Shown: positions 1 through 8,318, numbered from the stretch's first letter. The stretch: 64,000 bases of DNA from Mucilaginibacter aquaedulcis (GCF_030409325.1 NZ_JAUFPR010000001.1:558001-622000), one strand, 5' to 3'. Program-made: numbers and translations. The notes: generated by a model not told the origin, from the letters alone.

Positions 1-1
1 A

Positions 2-739
2 AACTACGGTTTGTACAAAATAACATCGCCGTTTAAACAGAATATTGACGACAGGTACACCATATTTTTAAAAGATAAATACACTAACGATTCTTTAGAC
101 GTGGTACATAATTCCATGTACACTTTCAATGTTGATAATAACAAAGCCAGCTACGCTCATGACCGCTTCTATTTGAGTATTGGGATAGCTCCGGGGCATG
201 ATTATAAATTACTTGGCTTTTCGGGCTCAAAACAAGCCGCGGGAGTCAAATTAAACTGGCTAACCGATAATGAAAGTAACTTTACCACATTTTTTATAGA
301 AAAAAGCAGTAACAATGGTGAAACATTTACAGTTATTGACAGCCTGCAATCAACAGGAGTTGGTACCTATAGCTATACTGATGTTGATCAAAGTTCGGGA
401 CAGGTAATTTATCGTTTAAAGCAAAAATTAGTTACAAACATTATTAGTTTATCACAAAATTTAATTTTTAATTATCTAACTACAAGCACCTTAAGGTTTG
501 TTGTGTACCCAAGCACTACATCACAAAATATTAATATTAACTTTGGAAAAACCTATAGTAAATCTGTAAAAGTGAATATTGTGAGCTCATCGGGCGGTTT
601 GGTAAGAACCGTTACCGCCAGCAATACCGATTCGATACAGCAAAATGTAGGTAACCTGCTTCATGGTCTTTACGTAATAGAAGCTGTTGATGAATCAACA
701 GGGAAAAAGATTGGAAGCGGAAAATTTTTCAAAGAATAA
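2..739 (+). CDS. Secreted surface protein, C-terminal part with type IX secretion tail (partial)
   Basis: The reading frame is open to the left edge, so the start lies outside the window and only the last 245 or so residues are seen. A fibronectin-like segment (LGFSGSKQAAGVKLNWLTDN and following) precedes a C-terminal domain of about 80 residues. That domain begins VVYPS, contains VKVNIVSSSGGLV, and ends GLYVIEAVDESTGKKIGSGK plus a short basic end. This layout matches the Por/T9SS C-terminal sorting domain of Bacteroidota, which is removed once the protein crosses the outer membrane. The protein is therefore probably secreted or surface-attached. What the missing N-terminal part does cannot be told. 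The stop lies 4 bases before the start of the next small gene. Confidence 0.8.
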   Translation, partial: NYGLYKITSPFKQNIDDRYTIFLKDKYTNDSLDVVHNSMYTFNVDNNKASYAHDRFYLSIGIAPGHDYKLLGFSGSKQAAGVKLNWLTDNESNFTTFFIEKSSNNGETFTVIDSLQSTGVGTYSYTDVDQSSGQVIYRLKQKLVTNIISLSQNLIFNYLTTSTLRFVVYPSTTSQNININFGKTYSKSVKVNIVSSSGGLVRTVTASNTDSIQQNVGNLLHGLYVIEAVDESTGKKIGSGKFFKE

Positions 740-743
740 TAAT

Positions 744-974
744 ATGAATACAATATCCCGTGTAAAAAACAGCTGTAAATTTTTACTGGTTTTATTCATT
801 TACTTACTAAGCACTATAACTTGCTTCGCCGACCCGGGTGACGGTCTTTGCGATGGTAATGATGGGGGCCCCGATGGTTGCCCGCTTGATACCTGGGTTT
901 TTGTTTTGGCTTTGGTAGCCCTTGTATTTACGGTTATTCACCTTCATAAAAAACAAAAATCCCTTCAGGCTTAA
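744..974 (+). CDS. Tiny membrane protein with sorting-tail-like C-terminus
   Basis: A 76-residue protein. An N-terminal hydrophobic segment (residues 11-24) resembles a signal peptide ending near CFA. It is followed by an acidic, Gly/Cys-rich stretch (DPGDGLCDGNDGGPDGC), a PLD motif, a second membrane segment (WVFVLALVALVFTVIHL) and a basic tail (HKKQK). The short motif, membrane helix and basic end resemble the tripartite C-terminal sorting signals described in Bacteroidota (PID-CTERM type). Here the mature protein is almost nothing but that signal. I chose the ATG at 744 because upstream in-frame starts run into the preceding gene. Function unknown; position next to a T9SS cargo suggests an envelope role. 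Confidence 0.7.
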   Translation: MNTISRVKNSCKFLLVLFIYLLSTITCFADPGDGLCDGNDGGPDGCPLDTWVFVLALVALVFTVIHLHKKQKSLQA

Positions 975-991
975 AGGCTCCGAAGGGATTT
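957..991 (+). terminator. Hairpin terminator containing the stop codon in its loop
   Basis: A perfect 10-bp stem (AAATCCCTTC at 957-966, GAAGGGATTT at 982-991) is followed by a T-rich stretch. The TAA stop of the small membrane protein gene (972-974) sits in the loop. Confidence 0.8.
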
Positions 992-1051
992 GATATATTT
1001 TATTTTCTTGCAGGAAGTTATCAATATACTATAGAAGAAGATATTTTCTTT

Positions 1052-1714
1052 TTATCCTCTTTTCATCTGAAGCTGGCTCAGCTGATTTATTTGCAGTTGT
1101 TTTAACACACCATCAACCACTTTTGGTAGTTCGTCAAGGGTTCTTTTTGGATTGTGCAGTTCGCCGACGCCAAAGCCTCTCCATACCAGTCTGCGGGTAT
1201 TGCGGTCAATAATATCAATGATGAGTGTACCTTCTTTATACGGAACACGGGCATAACCGCCACCGCCATAAGGATACCCCCAACCGCCCCAGCCGCCGCC
1301 CCAACCACCGTAGAAGCCGCCGTAGAACGGACGATAACCGTAGCCCCAACCCCAGCCCCAGCCTCCCCAGCCACCCCAACCGAAGCCGCCATAGTAAGCC
1401 GGATAAAACTCAGTTTTAACGCCGCGACCTGTTACTGTTGAATAGCTCACCAGCAGATCGGGATCATTTTCCTGTAAACGTAAGCCTTTGGTTTGTAGTG
1501 CCGAGATAGCTGCCTCTTTCACGCGCTCATCGGCAATTTCTTTTTTCACAACGCCGCCGGCCTTGTTACTTGCTTCGGGTGGTAGCCAGGCAAATGTGCG
1601 GTAAGAGGAAAGATCGGTTTTGTTTCGGGCTGCTGTGTAATAATTGTAGCTGCTGCAAGCAGACAGGGCTGAAACCAGCAACATTGCCAGCCCTGTATAG
1701 ATAGCTCTTTTCAT
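1052..1714 (-). CDS. DUF4136 lipoprotein with glycine-rich insert
   Basis: A 220-residue protein with a lipoprotein signal peptide ending in the lipobox LSAC, so it is probably anchored in the envelope. Residues 25-100 (YNYYTAARNKTDLSSYRTFAW...DPDLLVSYSTVTG) and the last 60 (GTLIIDIIDRNTRRLVWRG) match DUF4136. The two halves are separated by an insert of about 45 residues made almost only of Gly, Trp and Tyr. Its GGN/TGG-biased DNA generates long false open frames on the other strand. The ATG at 1714 is preferred over a TTG two codons upstream. Function of DUF4136 is unknown. It stands alone between the terminator at 957 and the Maf gene. Confidence 0.85.
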   Translation of the reverse strand: MKRAIYTGLAMLLVSALSACSSYNYYTAARNKTDLSSYRTFAWLPPEASNKAGGVVKKEIADERVKEAAISALQTKGLRLQENDPDLLVSYSTVTGRGVKTEFYPAYYGGFGWGGWGGWGWGWGYGYRPFYGGFYGGWGGGWGGWGYPYGGGGYARVPYKEGTLIIDIIDRNTRRLVWRGFGVGELHNPKRTLDELPKVVDGVLKQLQINQLSQLQMKRG

Positions 1715-1781
1715 GATCAATTAACTCCCTTTATATTTATTATATTAGACTGTATAATAAAGAAAGGTTTAATTTAAATAA

Positions 1782-2360
1782 TTATTTATTCAAATTAACG
1801 AGCTGAGCATATAACTTTTCGGTAGGGAGGCCCACTACGTTGGTATAAGAGCCGTTGATACGCTGAATACCTATCAACCCGATGCGTTCCTGGATGCCAT
1901 ATGAACCTGCTTTATCAAGCGGATTATACTCGGCTACATAACTCCTGATCTCCTGATCGCTCAGGTTACGGAAAAACACTTCTGATACATCAAAAAAGTT
2001 ATTATAGCGATGTTTATGCAGCAGGCAAACACCGGTAATTACCTGGTGCACCTTGCCCGATAGCATCTTCAGCATCTCAACCGCGTGCTCCGGGTTTTCG
2101 GGTTTGCCCAGGATAAGGCCATCTATGCAAACAATGGTATCGGCAGTAAGTACTACCACATCGTCGGCTACGGTTTCGTTAAATGCCTCGGCTTTTTTCC
2201 GGGCTATGTATACAGCAACTTCTTGCGGAGTTAAGCCTTCGGGGTATGATTCGTCCACATCCTTCAAAACAACCTCAAACTCCATATCCATCAGCCTCAG
2301 TAGCTCCTGCCTCCTTGGCGATTTTGATGCCAGAATGATCTTAGGTACGTTGTTATGCAT
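1782..2360 (-). CDS. maf: Maf-like nucleoside triphosphate pyrophosphatase
   Basis: At 192 residues it has the normal length for Maf. The N-terminus IILASKSPRRQELL holds the S-x-S-P-R-R phosphate-binding motif. Later motifs are VVVLTADTIV (catalytic Asp region), GKPENPEHAVEML, and the C-terminal DKAGSYGIQ followed by INGSYTNVVGLP. Family members hydrolyse dTTP/UTP or modified nucleotides to monophosphates and can inhibit septum formation when overproduced. Start ATG at 2360. The KdsC-type gene upstream is separated from it by a G-rich repeat block, so co-transcription is uncertain. Confidence 0.93.
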   Translation of the reverse strand: MHNNVPKIILASKSPRRQELLRLMDMEFEVVLKDVDESYPEGLTPQEVAVYIARKKAEAFNETVADDVVVLTADTIVCIDGLILGKPENPEHAVEMLKMLSGKVHQVITGVCLLHKHRYNNFFDVSEVFFRNLSDQEIRSYVAEYNPLDKAGSYGIQERIGLIGIQRINGSYTNVVGLPTEKLYAQLVNLNK

Positions 2361-2363
2361 ATT

Positions 2364-2452
2364 TTTTGTGACTTTGAGATTGTGGGACTTTTGGACTTTG
2401 GGATTGTTGGACTTAGGGACTATTGGACGATAGACTTTGGGACAAAAGATAG
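2364..2452. repeat. Degenerate GGACTTTG-type intergenic repeat block
   Basis: Imperfect tandem copies of a 9-12 base unit related to TTTGGGACTT run through this spacer (GGGACTTTTGGACTTTGGGA and variants). The same unit recurs at 8830-8896 and 36031-36108. Confidence 0.7.
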
Positions 2453-2502
2453 AAGTTTTTTTTGAATTTTAACTTTTGAATTTTGACTTACCCCACCCAA
2501 GC

Positions 2503-3024
2503 TTACCAGCTGTAGGCCTGTTCGCTCATCCATTTATCCTGTACTTTGAGCACTTTTTCTATAATGTCGCGCGCGCAGCCTTTGCCGCCACCGTAAGGCG
2601 AAACGTAGGCACTTACCGCTTTTATCTCCTCAACCGCGTCGGCAGGGCAAACGGGAAGGCCTGCAAGTTTCATTACTTCCAGGTCGGGAATATCATCGCC
2701 CATGTACAGTACATTGGTAGCTATGATTGATTTTTCTTCCAGGTATATTTTAAAACGCTGCGATTTGGTATGCGTACCCATGTAAACATCCTGTATACCC
2801 AGACTGTTTAAACGGTAGATAGCACTTTTTGAGCGGCTGCCAGATATAGCACAAACGTTATAACCACATTTTACGGCAAGCTGCAGGGCATATCCATCCT
2901 TAATGTTAAAGGCCCTGCTTTGCTCACCCTTATCGGTCACATAAACAGAGCCATCGGTTAGTACGCCATCCACATCAAAAATAAGTGTGGTGATATCTTT
3001 TAATTTATGTAGAAATGATTCCAC
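2503..3024 (-). CDS. kdsC: HAD phosphatase, KDO-8-phosphate phosphatase type
   Basis: 173 residues, the usual KdsC length. HAD motif I is LIFDVDGVLTDGS, motif II is CAISGSRS, and motif IV is YMGDDIPDLEVM; GLPVCPADA and GGGKGCARDII are typical of the KdsC branch. It removes the phosphate from 3-deoxy-D-manno-octulosonate 8-phosphate in the cytoplasm, feeding lipopolysaccharide core synthesis. The start is taken as GTG at 3024; no ATG lies just upstream. The ferredoxin/IscX genes lie upstream on the same strand, without a functional link. Confidence 0.88.
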   Translation of the reverse strand: MESFLHKLKDITTLIFDVDGVLTDGSVYVTDKGEQSRAFNIKDGYALQLAVKCGYNVCAISGSRSKSAIYRLNSLGIQDVYMGTHTKSQRFKIYLEEKSIIATNVLYMGDDIPDLEVMKLAGLPVCPADAVEEIKAVSAYVSPYGGGKGCARDIIEKVLKVQDKWMSEQAYSW

Positions 3025-3112
3025 TGAGCTAATTATTGAATTAGTGAGTTAGTGATTATTGGAATTAGTCAGTTTAATTGCCAACTGACCATTGAAAACT
3101 GCTAACCGCCAA

Positions 3113-3355
3113 TTATTGATTATCGCGCCACTCATAAACCCAAGCCGATTGAATCTGCTCCAGGTGTCCTTCGTTTGATTCGGCCTTAGTACCGGCAAAA
3201 TTAGGCAAGCTCAACACCCACTCCAACAGTTCGGTGAAGCGGATACGGTATATTTTCGATTCGTCAAAATCGTCACCAAACTTTTCATAAAGTTCAATAG
3301 CAATATCTTCGTAGTCGTTCCAGTGAATCGGTAAGGCAAATTTATTGTCTGTCAT
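3113..3355 (-). CDS. iscX: IscX-type Fe-S cluster assembly protein
   Basis: 80 residues. It aligns along its length with the small acidic IscX/YfhJ protein: HWNDYEDIAIELYEKF, IRFTELLEWVLSLPNFAG and SNEGHLEQIQSAWVYEW correspond to the conserved W-x(3)-IA-L, RFT-L-W and SNE-L-IQ-W elements. It has about ten extra residues between the first two elements compared with the enterobacterial form. IscX binds the cysteine desulfurase IscS and modulates iron supply. It follows the 2Fe-2S ferredoxin gene after 96 bases, the same order (fdx, iscX) as at the end of proteobacterial isc operons, though the other isc genes are absent here. Confidence 0.85.
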   Translation of the reverse strand: MTDNKFALPIHWNDYEDIAIELYEKFGDDFDESKIYRIRFTELLEWVLSLPNFAGTKAESNEGHLEQIQSAWVYEWRDNQ

Positions 3356-3451
3356 GTTAGTATGTTGTACGTAGTAAGTTTTACGTGGTACGTTTTTTAT
3401 CTTAATTATTGTTTGTCACGCATAACGCAGCACGTTAATCGTAAAACCTTA

Positions 3452-3784
3452 TTAGTGCCCCAGGAATTGTGACTGATCTGGTAGTGTTACCTCAATATCG
3501 CCATCAATAATTACACACTGGCAACCAAGGCGTGAATTTATGCGTGGATTTACAGCTCTGTCAATAAAATCTTCTTCTTTATCAGCTATCTCCTGAATGT
3601 TGTCCATCCCCTTGTTCACATAAACATGGCAGGTACTGCAACCGCAAACACCACCGCAGTTATGTTGTAGTTCAATACCATTTTCCAGGCACACATCCAA
3701 TACAGATTCACCTTCGGCTATAGGCAGTTCAATACTTTCGTGCCCTTTTTCCTCAAAATTTATCTTTACTTTAAATATGTTCAT
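3452..3784 (-). CDS. fdx: ISC-type 2Fe-2S ferredoxin
   Basis: 110 residues. The adrenodoxin-type ligand pattern is present: Cys43-x5-Cys49-x2-Cys52 in HNCGGVCGCSTC, with the fourth ligand Cys88 in SRLGCQC. The N-terminal IELPIAEGESVLDVCLENG and the C-terminal ITLP-like EVTLPDQS are also typical. It would donate electrons in the cytoplasm, probably during Fe-S cluster assembly, given the downstream iscX. A -7-like box (TACTTTTG on the minus strand, 3790-3797) lies 5 bases from the ATG, so the transcript may be leaderless. Confidence 0.9.
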   Translation of the reverse strand: MNIFKVKINFEEKGHESIELPIAEGESVLDVCLENGIELQHNCGGVCGCSTCHVYVNKGMDNIQEIADKEEDFIDRAVNPRINSRLGCQCVIIDGDIEVTLPDQSQFLGH

Positions 3785-3789
3785 TTAGG

Positions 3790-3797
3790 CAAAAGTA
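3790..3797 (-). promoter_or_regulatory. Putative -7 box for ferredoxin gene
   Basis: TACTTTTG on the minus strand matches the Bacteroidota -7 consensus TAnnTTTG exactly. No clear -33 box was seen. Confidence 0.45.
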
Positions 3798-3803
3798 ACA
3801 AAA

Positions 3804-4586
3804 TTACTTGTCCCCGTGCGGCTCAATATTGTTTTTGATAATACCCTGACTTAATAAAGTATATATCTCCTGTAGTTGCAGCTGATTGTTAAGGAGTTGC
3901 AGGTGCGCATCCATGGTAACACGGTCATTACGCACTGCGGGGCCTGTTTGTACCTTATCGGGGAGCTGTTCCTGTACTTTCTGCGCCGTTTCCATAATAA
4001 GCGGTTTCAGCATATCGAAACCCATATTGTGTTCTGCCAGTAATTGCTGGGCTATGCCATATAAATAATTAGGGAAGTTACAGACAAAAACCGCCGCAAG
4101 GTGCAGTATTTTACGGTCGGCCGAGCTTACCACGTAAACATTATTGCTGATGGTTGCTGCAAGTTCCTTTAGTTGAGCCGTGATGGTGCTGTCGGCACCC
4201 TCCACGCATAATGGAACGGTAAAAAAATCAACTTCTTTGCTTTTGCTGAAGGTTTGCAACGGGTATAAAACTCCGGCATCATCTGTAAAGGCGCGTATGG
4301 TATTCAAACTGGTGGCACCCGAAGTATGCACTATAAGTTTCTGATGACGGGTTAATACCTCAACCACGCCTGCAATGGCATCGTCCTTAACAGAGATAAT
4401 AAATATATCCGTATCGGGTAAAATGGCTTCCAAATCGTCGGTGGCCTCGGCCCCAACATGATAGGCCAGCATAGCAGCATGTTGAATTTGCCTGCTGTAA
4501 ACCTGCACAATGCGGTGCCCTGCATTTTTAAGCGCGGCCGCCATATGGGTGGCCACATTTCCTGATCCTATAATAGTTATCCGCAT
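3804..4586 (-). CDS. Rossmann-fold DUF2520 protein (NADP-dependent oxidoreductase-like)
   Basis: 260 residues. It starts MRITIIGSGNVATHMAAAL, a GxGxxA dinucleotide-binding fold as in F420-dependent NADP reductase and ketopantoate-reductase relatives. VYSRQIQHAAMLA and DIFIISVKDDAI continue the Rossmann domain to about residue 110. The second half (VCNFPNYLYGIAQQLLAEHNMGFDMLKPLI...TGPAVRNDR) is the DUF2520 helical domain, including the conserved TGP-RND element. The substrate is unknown. I start at the ATG at 4586; an 11-codon extension to a TTG has no support. Confidence 0.85.
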   Translation of the reverse strand: MRITIIGSGNVATHMAAALKNAGHRIVQVYSRQIQHAAMLAYHVGAEATDDLEAILPDTDIFIISVKDDAIAGVVEVLTRHQKLIVHTSGATSLNTIRAFTDDAGVLYPLQTFSKSKEVDFFTVPLCVEGADSTITAQLKELAATISNNVYVVSSADRKILHLAAVFVCNFPNYLYGIAQQLLAEHNMGFDMLKPLIMETAQKVQEQLPDKVQTGPAVRNDRVTMDAHLQLLNNQLQLQEIYTLLSQGIIKNNIEPHGDK

Positions 4587-4668
4587 ATATTTTTCAGTTT
4601 TAAGGGTAGATACCAACAAGTATGGCCTAAATATTTATGTATTTTAGTGAGCATCATCATATTACCCC

Positions 4669-5589
4669 ATGAAAATACTAAAAGTAAGCCTCATCATTAT
4701 TCTATTCCTGACGGGTGTCACGGCCCTGATCATGTTTAGCTTTTATAAGTACAATGATAAAGAGAAAAAAATCTTAACCGCCGCCGATCGTAAAAATATT
4801 GGCGGCGATTTTATTAAATTAAGCAGAGGCATTACCCATTACCAGCTTGAAGGACCTGCCAATGGACAAGTTGTAGTCTTGGTTCATGGCTTTAGCGTTC
4901 CATATTATATGTGGGATGGCACCTATGAATACCTGGTTAAAAACGGTTTCAGGGTGCTGCGTTATGACACTTATGGCCGAGGGTACTCTGACAGGCCAGA
5001 TGCAGTTTATAATCAGGAATTTTATAACACCCAGCTGCTGGATTTGATAAATGCCTTAAAGCTTCAGGGACCGGTTAACTTAGCCGGTATTTCCTTTGGC
5101 GGCAAACTGATCACCAATTTTACCTGCCAGCATCCCAACCTGGTGAACAAAGTTATTTTGATTGACCCTGTGTATCAAATTTCAAAGCCCACCGCTCCAA
5201 AGTTTTTTACCCTGTACAATGAAGCCGTAAACTCCGACGAGCGCGCTACAAATCAACTTAACGATTTTCTTAACCCTAAAAACCATCCGGACTGGGTAAA
5301 AAAATATTTACCACAAATGAGCTACAAAGGCTTCCGGAATGCGCTGATATCAACCCAATATGATTATAAGCCCGACGGCCGCCAAAGTAATATATGCCTC
5401 AACAGCGCCAATAAAAAGATACTGCTCATTTGGGGCGAACAGGATAAAACCTTACCATTGCGCCTCAGCGACTCTATCCGAAGCGTACTAAAGGTTGATT
5501 TCTTCCCGGTAGCCGGCGCGGCCCACCTCCCATCCATCGAAAAACCAGACACCGTGAACAGTAAGATTTTATCGTTTTTGAAGGGATAA
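4669..5589 (+). CDS. Membrane-anchored alpha/beta hydrolase
   Basis: 306 residues. One N-terminal membrane segment (residues 5-26) is followed by a complete alpha/beta-hydrolase fold. The oxyanion loop is VVLVHGFSVPYYMWDG, the nucleophile elbow GISFGG holds the catalytic Ser, the acid is probably in IWGEQDKTLP, and the His is in GAAHLPSIE. The domain is likely outside the cytoplasmic membrane. The substrate cannot be deduced. It is divergent from the DUF2520 gene, with 82 bases between the starts. Confidence 0.85.
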   Translation: MKILKVSLIIILFLTGVTALIMFSFYKYNDKEKKILTAADRKNIGGDFIKLSRGITHYQLEGPANGQVVVLVHGFSVPYYMWDGTYEYLVKNGFRVLRYDTYGRGYSDRPDAVYNQEFYNTQLLDLINALKLQGPVNLAGISFGGKLITNFTCQHPNLVNKVILIDPVYQISKPTAPKFFTLYNEAVNSDERATNQLNDFLNPKNHPDWVKKYLPQMSYKGFRNALISTQYDYKPDGRQSNICLNSANKKILLIWGEQDKTLPLRLSDSIRSVLKVDFFPVAGAAHLPSIEKPDTVNSKILSFLKG

Positions 5590-5620
5590 GAAATATAGAC
5601 TATCCACATTATTATAATTT

Positions 5621-5710
5621 GTCATTGCGAGGGAGGAACGACGAAGCAATCGCGGACTATGCAAATCACCCTCGTTAAGTACGCGATTGCCACGCTGCGC
5701 TCGCAATGAC
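5621..5710. repeat. R1 inverted-repeat element (GTCATTGCGAG family)
   Basis: It begins GTCATTGCGAGGGAGGAACG and ends with CTGCGCTCGCAATGAC, the inverted complement of its start. Inner arms read GAAGCAATCGCG and GCGATTGCCACG. Related copies lie at 5728-5814, 9243-9326, 9506-9588, 27290-27377 and 40889-40977, with fragments at 27114-27152 and 36190-36235. Confidence 0.85.
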
Positions 5711-5727
5711 ATGGAGTTATGCTTTTA

Positions 5728-5814
5728 TCATTATTGTAAGGAAGAACGAAAAAGCGATCTCCGATTTACAGAGAAACTCTGTAAATCGGAGATCGCTTTG
5801 TTTCTTGCAATGAC
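5728..5814. repeat. R1-derived element with perfect 23-bp hairpin
   Basis: The ends (TCATTATTGTAAGGAAGAAC and TTTCTTGCAATGAC) are degenerate R1 ends. The inside is a perfect 23-bp stem (5751-5773 with 5777-5799) and a 3-base loop AAA. It sits right after another R1 copy and before the 3' end of ccmF, where it may stop transcripts from both sides. Confidence 0.8.
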
Positions 5815-5846
5815 ACGTGGAAAAAATGCGAAATAACCAAAAAACC

Positions 5847-8309
5847 TTACGCCACCTTCACTTCCTTTTTCCGGCGCCTGATTGAGAGGAAGAAACCGAT
5901 AACCATGATGATGGTTCCTGACCAAAAGAAGTTGATATACGGGAACTGGATAGCCTTCATTACAATAAATTTCTTTTTGCTTTCGGGCTGTTGATAAACC
6001 ATGATCTCCACTTTCTTATTTTCAGGTATCACTTTGCTGAAACGCAGCTTTAAGCCTGCATCTTCAACCTTGCGGGCAAAGTCAAACACGTTGCCGTTCT
6101 TGATCATGTAAACCGGGGTAGCTTCGTAAGTTTTGCCGTGCGTTACAACCTCAAGTTTAGCGCCGATGGCAACGTCGCTGTCTGAAAGTGGAATATTCTG
6201 CACCTTGGCTTCTTTGTTAAGGCTTTTCAGCAAAATATAACCATCGCGGTATTTGATGGTATCGCCGGGGGCAACCTCATGGCTTACCGGCGCATCATAG
6301 CTCTTGTCATCATTAGCTTCATCATGAGCCGCTGCACCGCCATCAGGGCCACCTAAAGCGGCTGGCACCGGATAAAACATGGTGATGTGCGTATACATAT
6401 CATGCAACAGATAGTGCTTCGTATCGGGCGAAGCCGACATCTGTCCGCGGTTTATAAGCGCCTTTGGTTTCAGCACAAACTCGTTCTCTACCTTACCCGC
6501 GGCATTAACCTTTTTGTAATCTACCTTAAAATAAATATTCGGGGTCGAGATAGAATCGCCGGTGTAGGTTACCAGGTAGTCGCCCATTTTTACAGATTGG
6601 TTCTGATACACCAGGATATTTTCGCGTGGATTTTGCTCCTTGGCAAACTCAGGTGAAAAACCTTCGCCAGTGTTATTGATCGAGATAATGTTGCTGGTAC
6701 CCGCCGCAATTAATGCGCCCACCATCAGCAAACCAAAACCGATATGCGCCACTGCCGAGCCAGCCAGTTTCACCTGACCCTTAAACGCCTCGGAAAGTAT
6801 TTTACCATTGGCAATAACCGAGTATACTGAACCCCACATTACCAATACAAACACAAAGTTAAGTTTGTAAACACCTGTAGCATAAACCACCAGCGCGGTA
6901 ACCAAAGCCGCGAACAGCAGGTAAATACCTGTGGTGATAAAAAAGCGGGTAACATCAGTTTTTTTATATTTTAAAAACTGGGCCACACCCGTAAGCAGGG
7001 TTACTATAAAGGCAAACGATGATTGTATTACATTGTAATGTTTAACAATATCAGATGGCGGCGCTATCTTGGTTTTAAACATGGCGTTCCAAACCGGTAC
7101 TGATGTTACTACCACGAGGTGGAAGCATGACAAGCCTAAAAACACGGCCCCAACAAACATCCAGAACTCGCGCGAGTAAGTTTCTTCATCTTTTTTGGTG
7201 ATCGGCATTTCCTTCCACCTTGCTACCAATGGCACTACAGAAAGTACCAGGAACAGCAATACGCCAATTACCAGTTGCCAGAACATACCATTGTCGGTAA
7301 AGGAGTGTACGGAAGTATCGCCCAGGATACCACTGCGTGACAGGAACGACGAATACCAAACCAGCACAAAGCTGATGAGCACCAAAAAGGTAGCTGTAAA
7401 ATAAGAGTGACCTGTATTTTTATACACGATCAATACGTGTACCGCGGCTACCATCGTGATCCACGGGAAGATAGAGGCGTTTTCTACCGGGTCCCAGGCC
7501 CAGAAACCACCGAAGTTAAGCGACTCATAAGCCCAGAACGAACCCATGATTACGCCTGTACCCAGTATCATACAGCCAAACAAGGCGTATGGAATAGCCG
7601 GGCCAACCCACTCTTTATATTTTTTTTGCCAAAGGCCGGCCATCGCGTAAGCAAACGGCACTACCATTGATGCAAAGCCCAAAAACAAGGTTGGCGGGTG
7701 AATGATCATCCAGTAGTTTTGCAGGGATGGGTTCATGCCCTGACCATCTTTTATGAAAGATAGGTAGTCGGGGTTTGAGAAGATAGGGCCCTCAAGCGCG
7801 TTACGCAGCAATAAGAACGGCGAACTGCCTATCCTGACGCCAAATATCTCCACACCCAAAACCATGGTACCTAAGGCCACCTGCGACAAGGCCACAAAGG
7901 TCATTACCGGGCGCTCCCATGATTTTGCTCTCCAGATAAGTATATTTCCTAAAACGGCCTGCCAGAAACTCCACAACAGGAAACCTCCCTCCTGTCCGTT
8001 CCAAAAACCCGAAACTATATAGTAAACAGGCAATGAACGCGAGGTATAGGCCCAGGCGTAATGATATTCAAAATAATGATTGTAGATAACATAAAACAGG
8101 CACACGCCCATACCCAGAATAGACAGGGAGTTGATATAAAACCCTATTCGGCCAAGGCGCTGCCACGAACTGTCGGCTTTGCCGGCATCTTCAGTGGTTG
8201 AAAAGTAATAACTCAGGAATGATAATAGGGCGGCTCCAAATGAAAGTACGATAAAAAACTGGCCGATCTGCCCCGGTAAAAGGTGTTCACCTTTAAAAAC
8301 TGTATCCAT
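5847..8309 (-). CDS. ccmF: Cytochrome c maturation protein CcmF (haem lyase subunit)
   Basis: 820 residues, a polytopic membrane protein. The WWD-type haem-handling loop is seen at about residues 255-280 (SFWAYESLNFGGFWAWDPVENAS); GFWNGQEGGFLLWSFW and WMIIHPPTLFLG are other CcmF/CcsA family signatures. A periplasmic domain of about 200 residues occupies the C-terminal third before a last helix (FFWSGTIIMVIGFFLSI) and a basic end. CcmF works with the haem chaperone CcmE to attach haem to apocytochromes. It follows ccmE after 9 bases, so they form an operon. The ATG at 8309 is used rather than the TTG one codon earlier. Confidence 0.92.
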   Translation of the reverse strand: MDTVFKGEHLLPGQIGQFFIVLSFGAALLSFLSYYFSTTEDAGKADSSWQRLGRIGFYINSLSILGMGVCLFYVIYNHYFEYHYAWAYTSRSLPVYYIVSGFWNGQEGGFLLWSFWQAVLGNILIWRAKSWERPVMTFVALSQVALGTMVLGVEIFGVRIGSSPFLLLRNALEGPIFSNPDYLSFIKDGQGMNPSLQNYWMIIHPPTLFLGFASMVVPFAYAMAGLWQKKYKEWVGPAIPYALFGCMILGTGVIMGSFWAYESLNFGGFWAWDPVENASIFPWITMVAAVHVLIVYKNTGHSYFTATFLVLISFVLVWYSSFLSRSGILGDTSVHSFTDNGMFWQLVIGVLLFLVLSVVPLVARWKEMPITKKDEETYSREFWMFVGAVFLGLSCFHLVVVTSVPVWNAMFKTKIAPPSDIVKHYNVIQSSFAFIVTLLTGVAQFLKYKKTDVTRFFITTGIYLLFAALVTALVVYATGVYKLNFVFVLVMWGSVYSVIANGKILSEAFKGQVKLAGSAVAHIGFGLLMVGALIAAGTSNIISINNTGEGFSPEFAKEQNPRENILVYQNQSVKMGDYLVTYTGDSISTPNIYFKVDYKKVNAAGKVENEFVLKPKALINRGQMSASPDTKHYLLHDMYTHITMFYPVPAALGGPDGGAAAHDEANDDKSYDAPVSHEVAPGDTIKYRDGYILLKSLNKEAKVQNIPLSDSDVAIGAKLEVVTHGKTYEATPVYMIKNGNVFDFARKVEDAGLKLRFSKVIPENKKVEIMVYQQPESKKKFIVMKAIQFPYINFFWSGTIIMVIGFFLSIRRRKKEVKVA

Positions 8310-8318
8310 CAAAATGAT

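Noticed and set aside
1154..1441. Ala/Thr/Pro-rich frames opposite the DUF4136 gene
   Set aside because: They result from the Gly/Trp-rich codons of the lipoprotein insert read on the other strand.
5621..5710. CRISPR-like repeated arms
   Set aside because: The recurring units are scattered single elements with complementary ends, not direct repeats with regular spacers; no cas gene is present.
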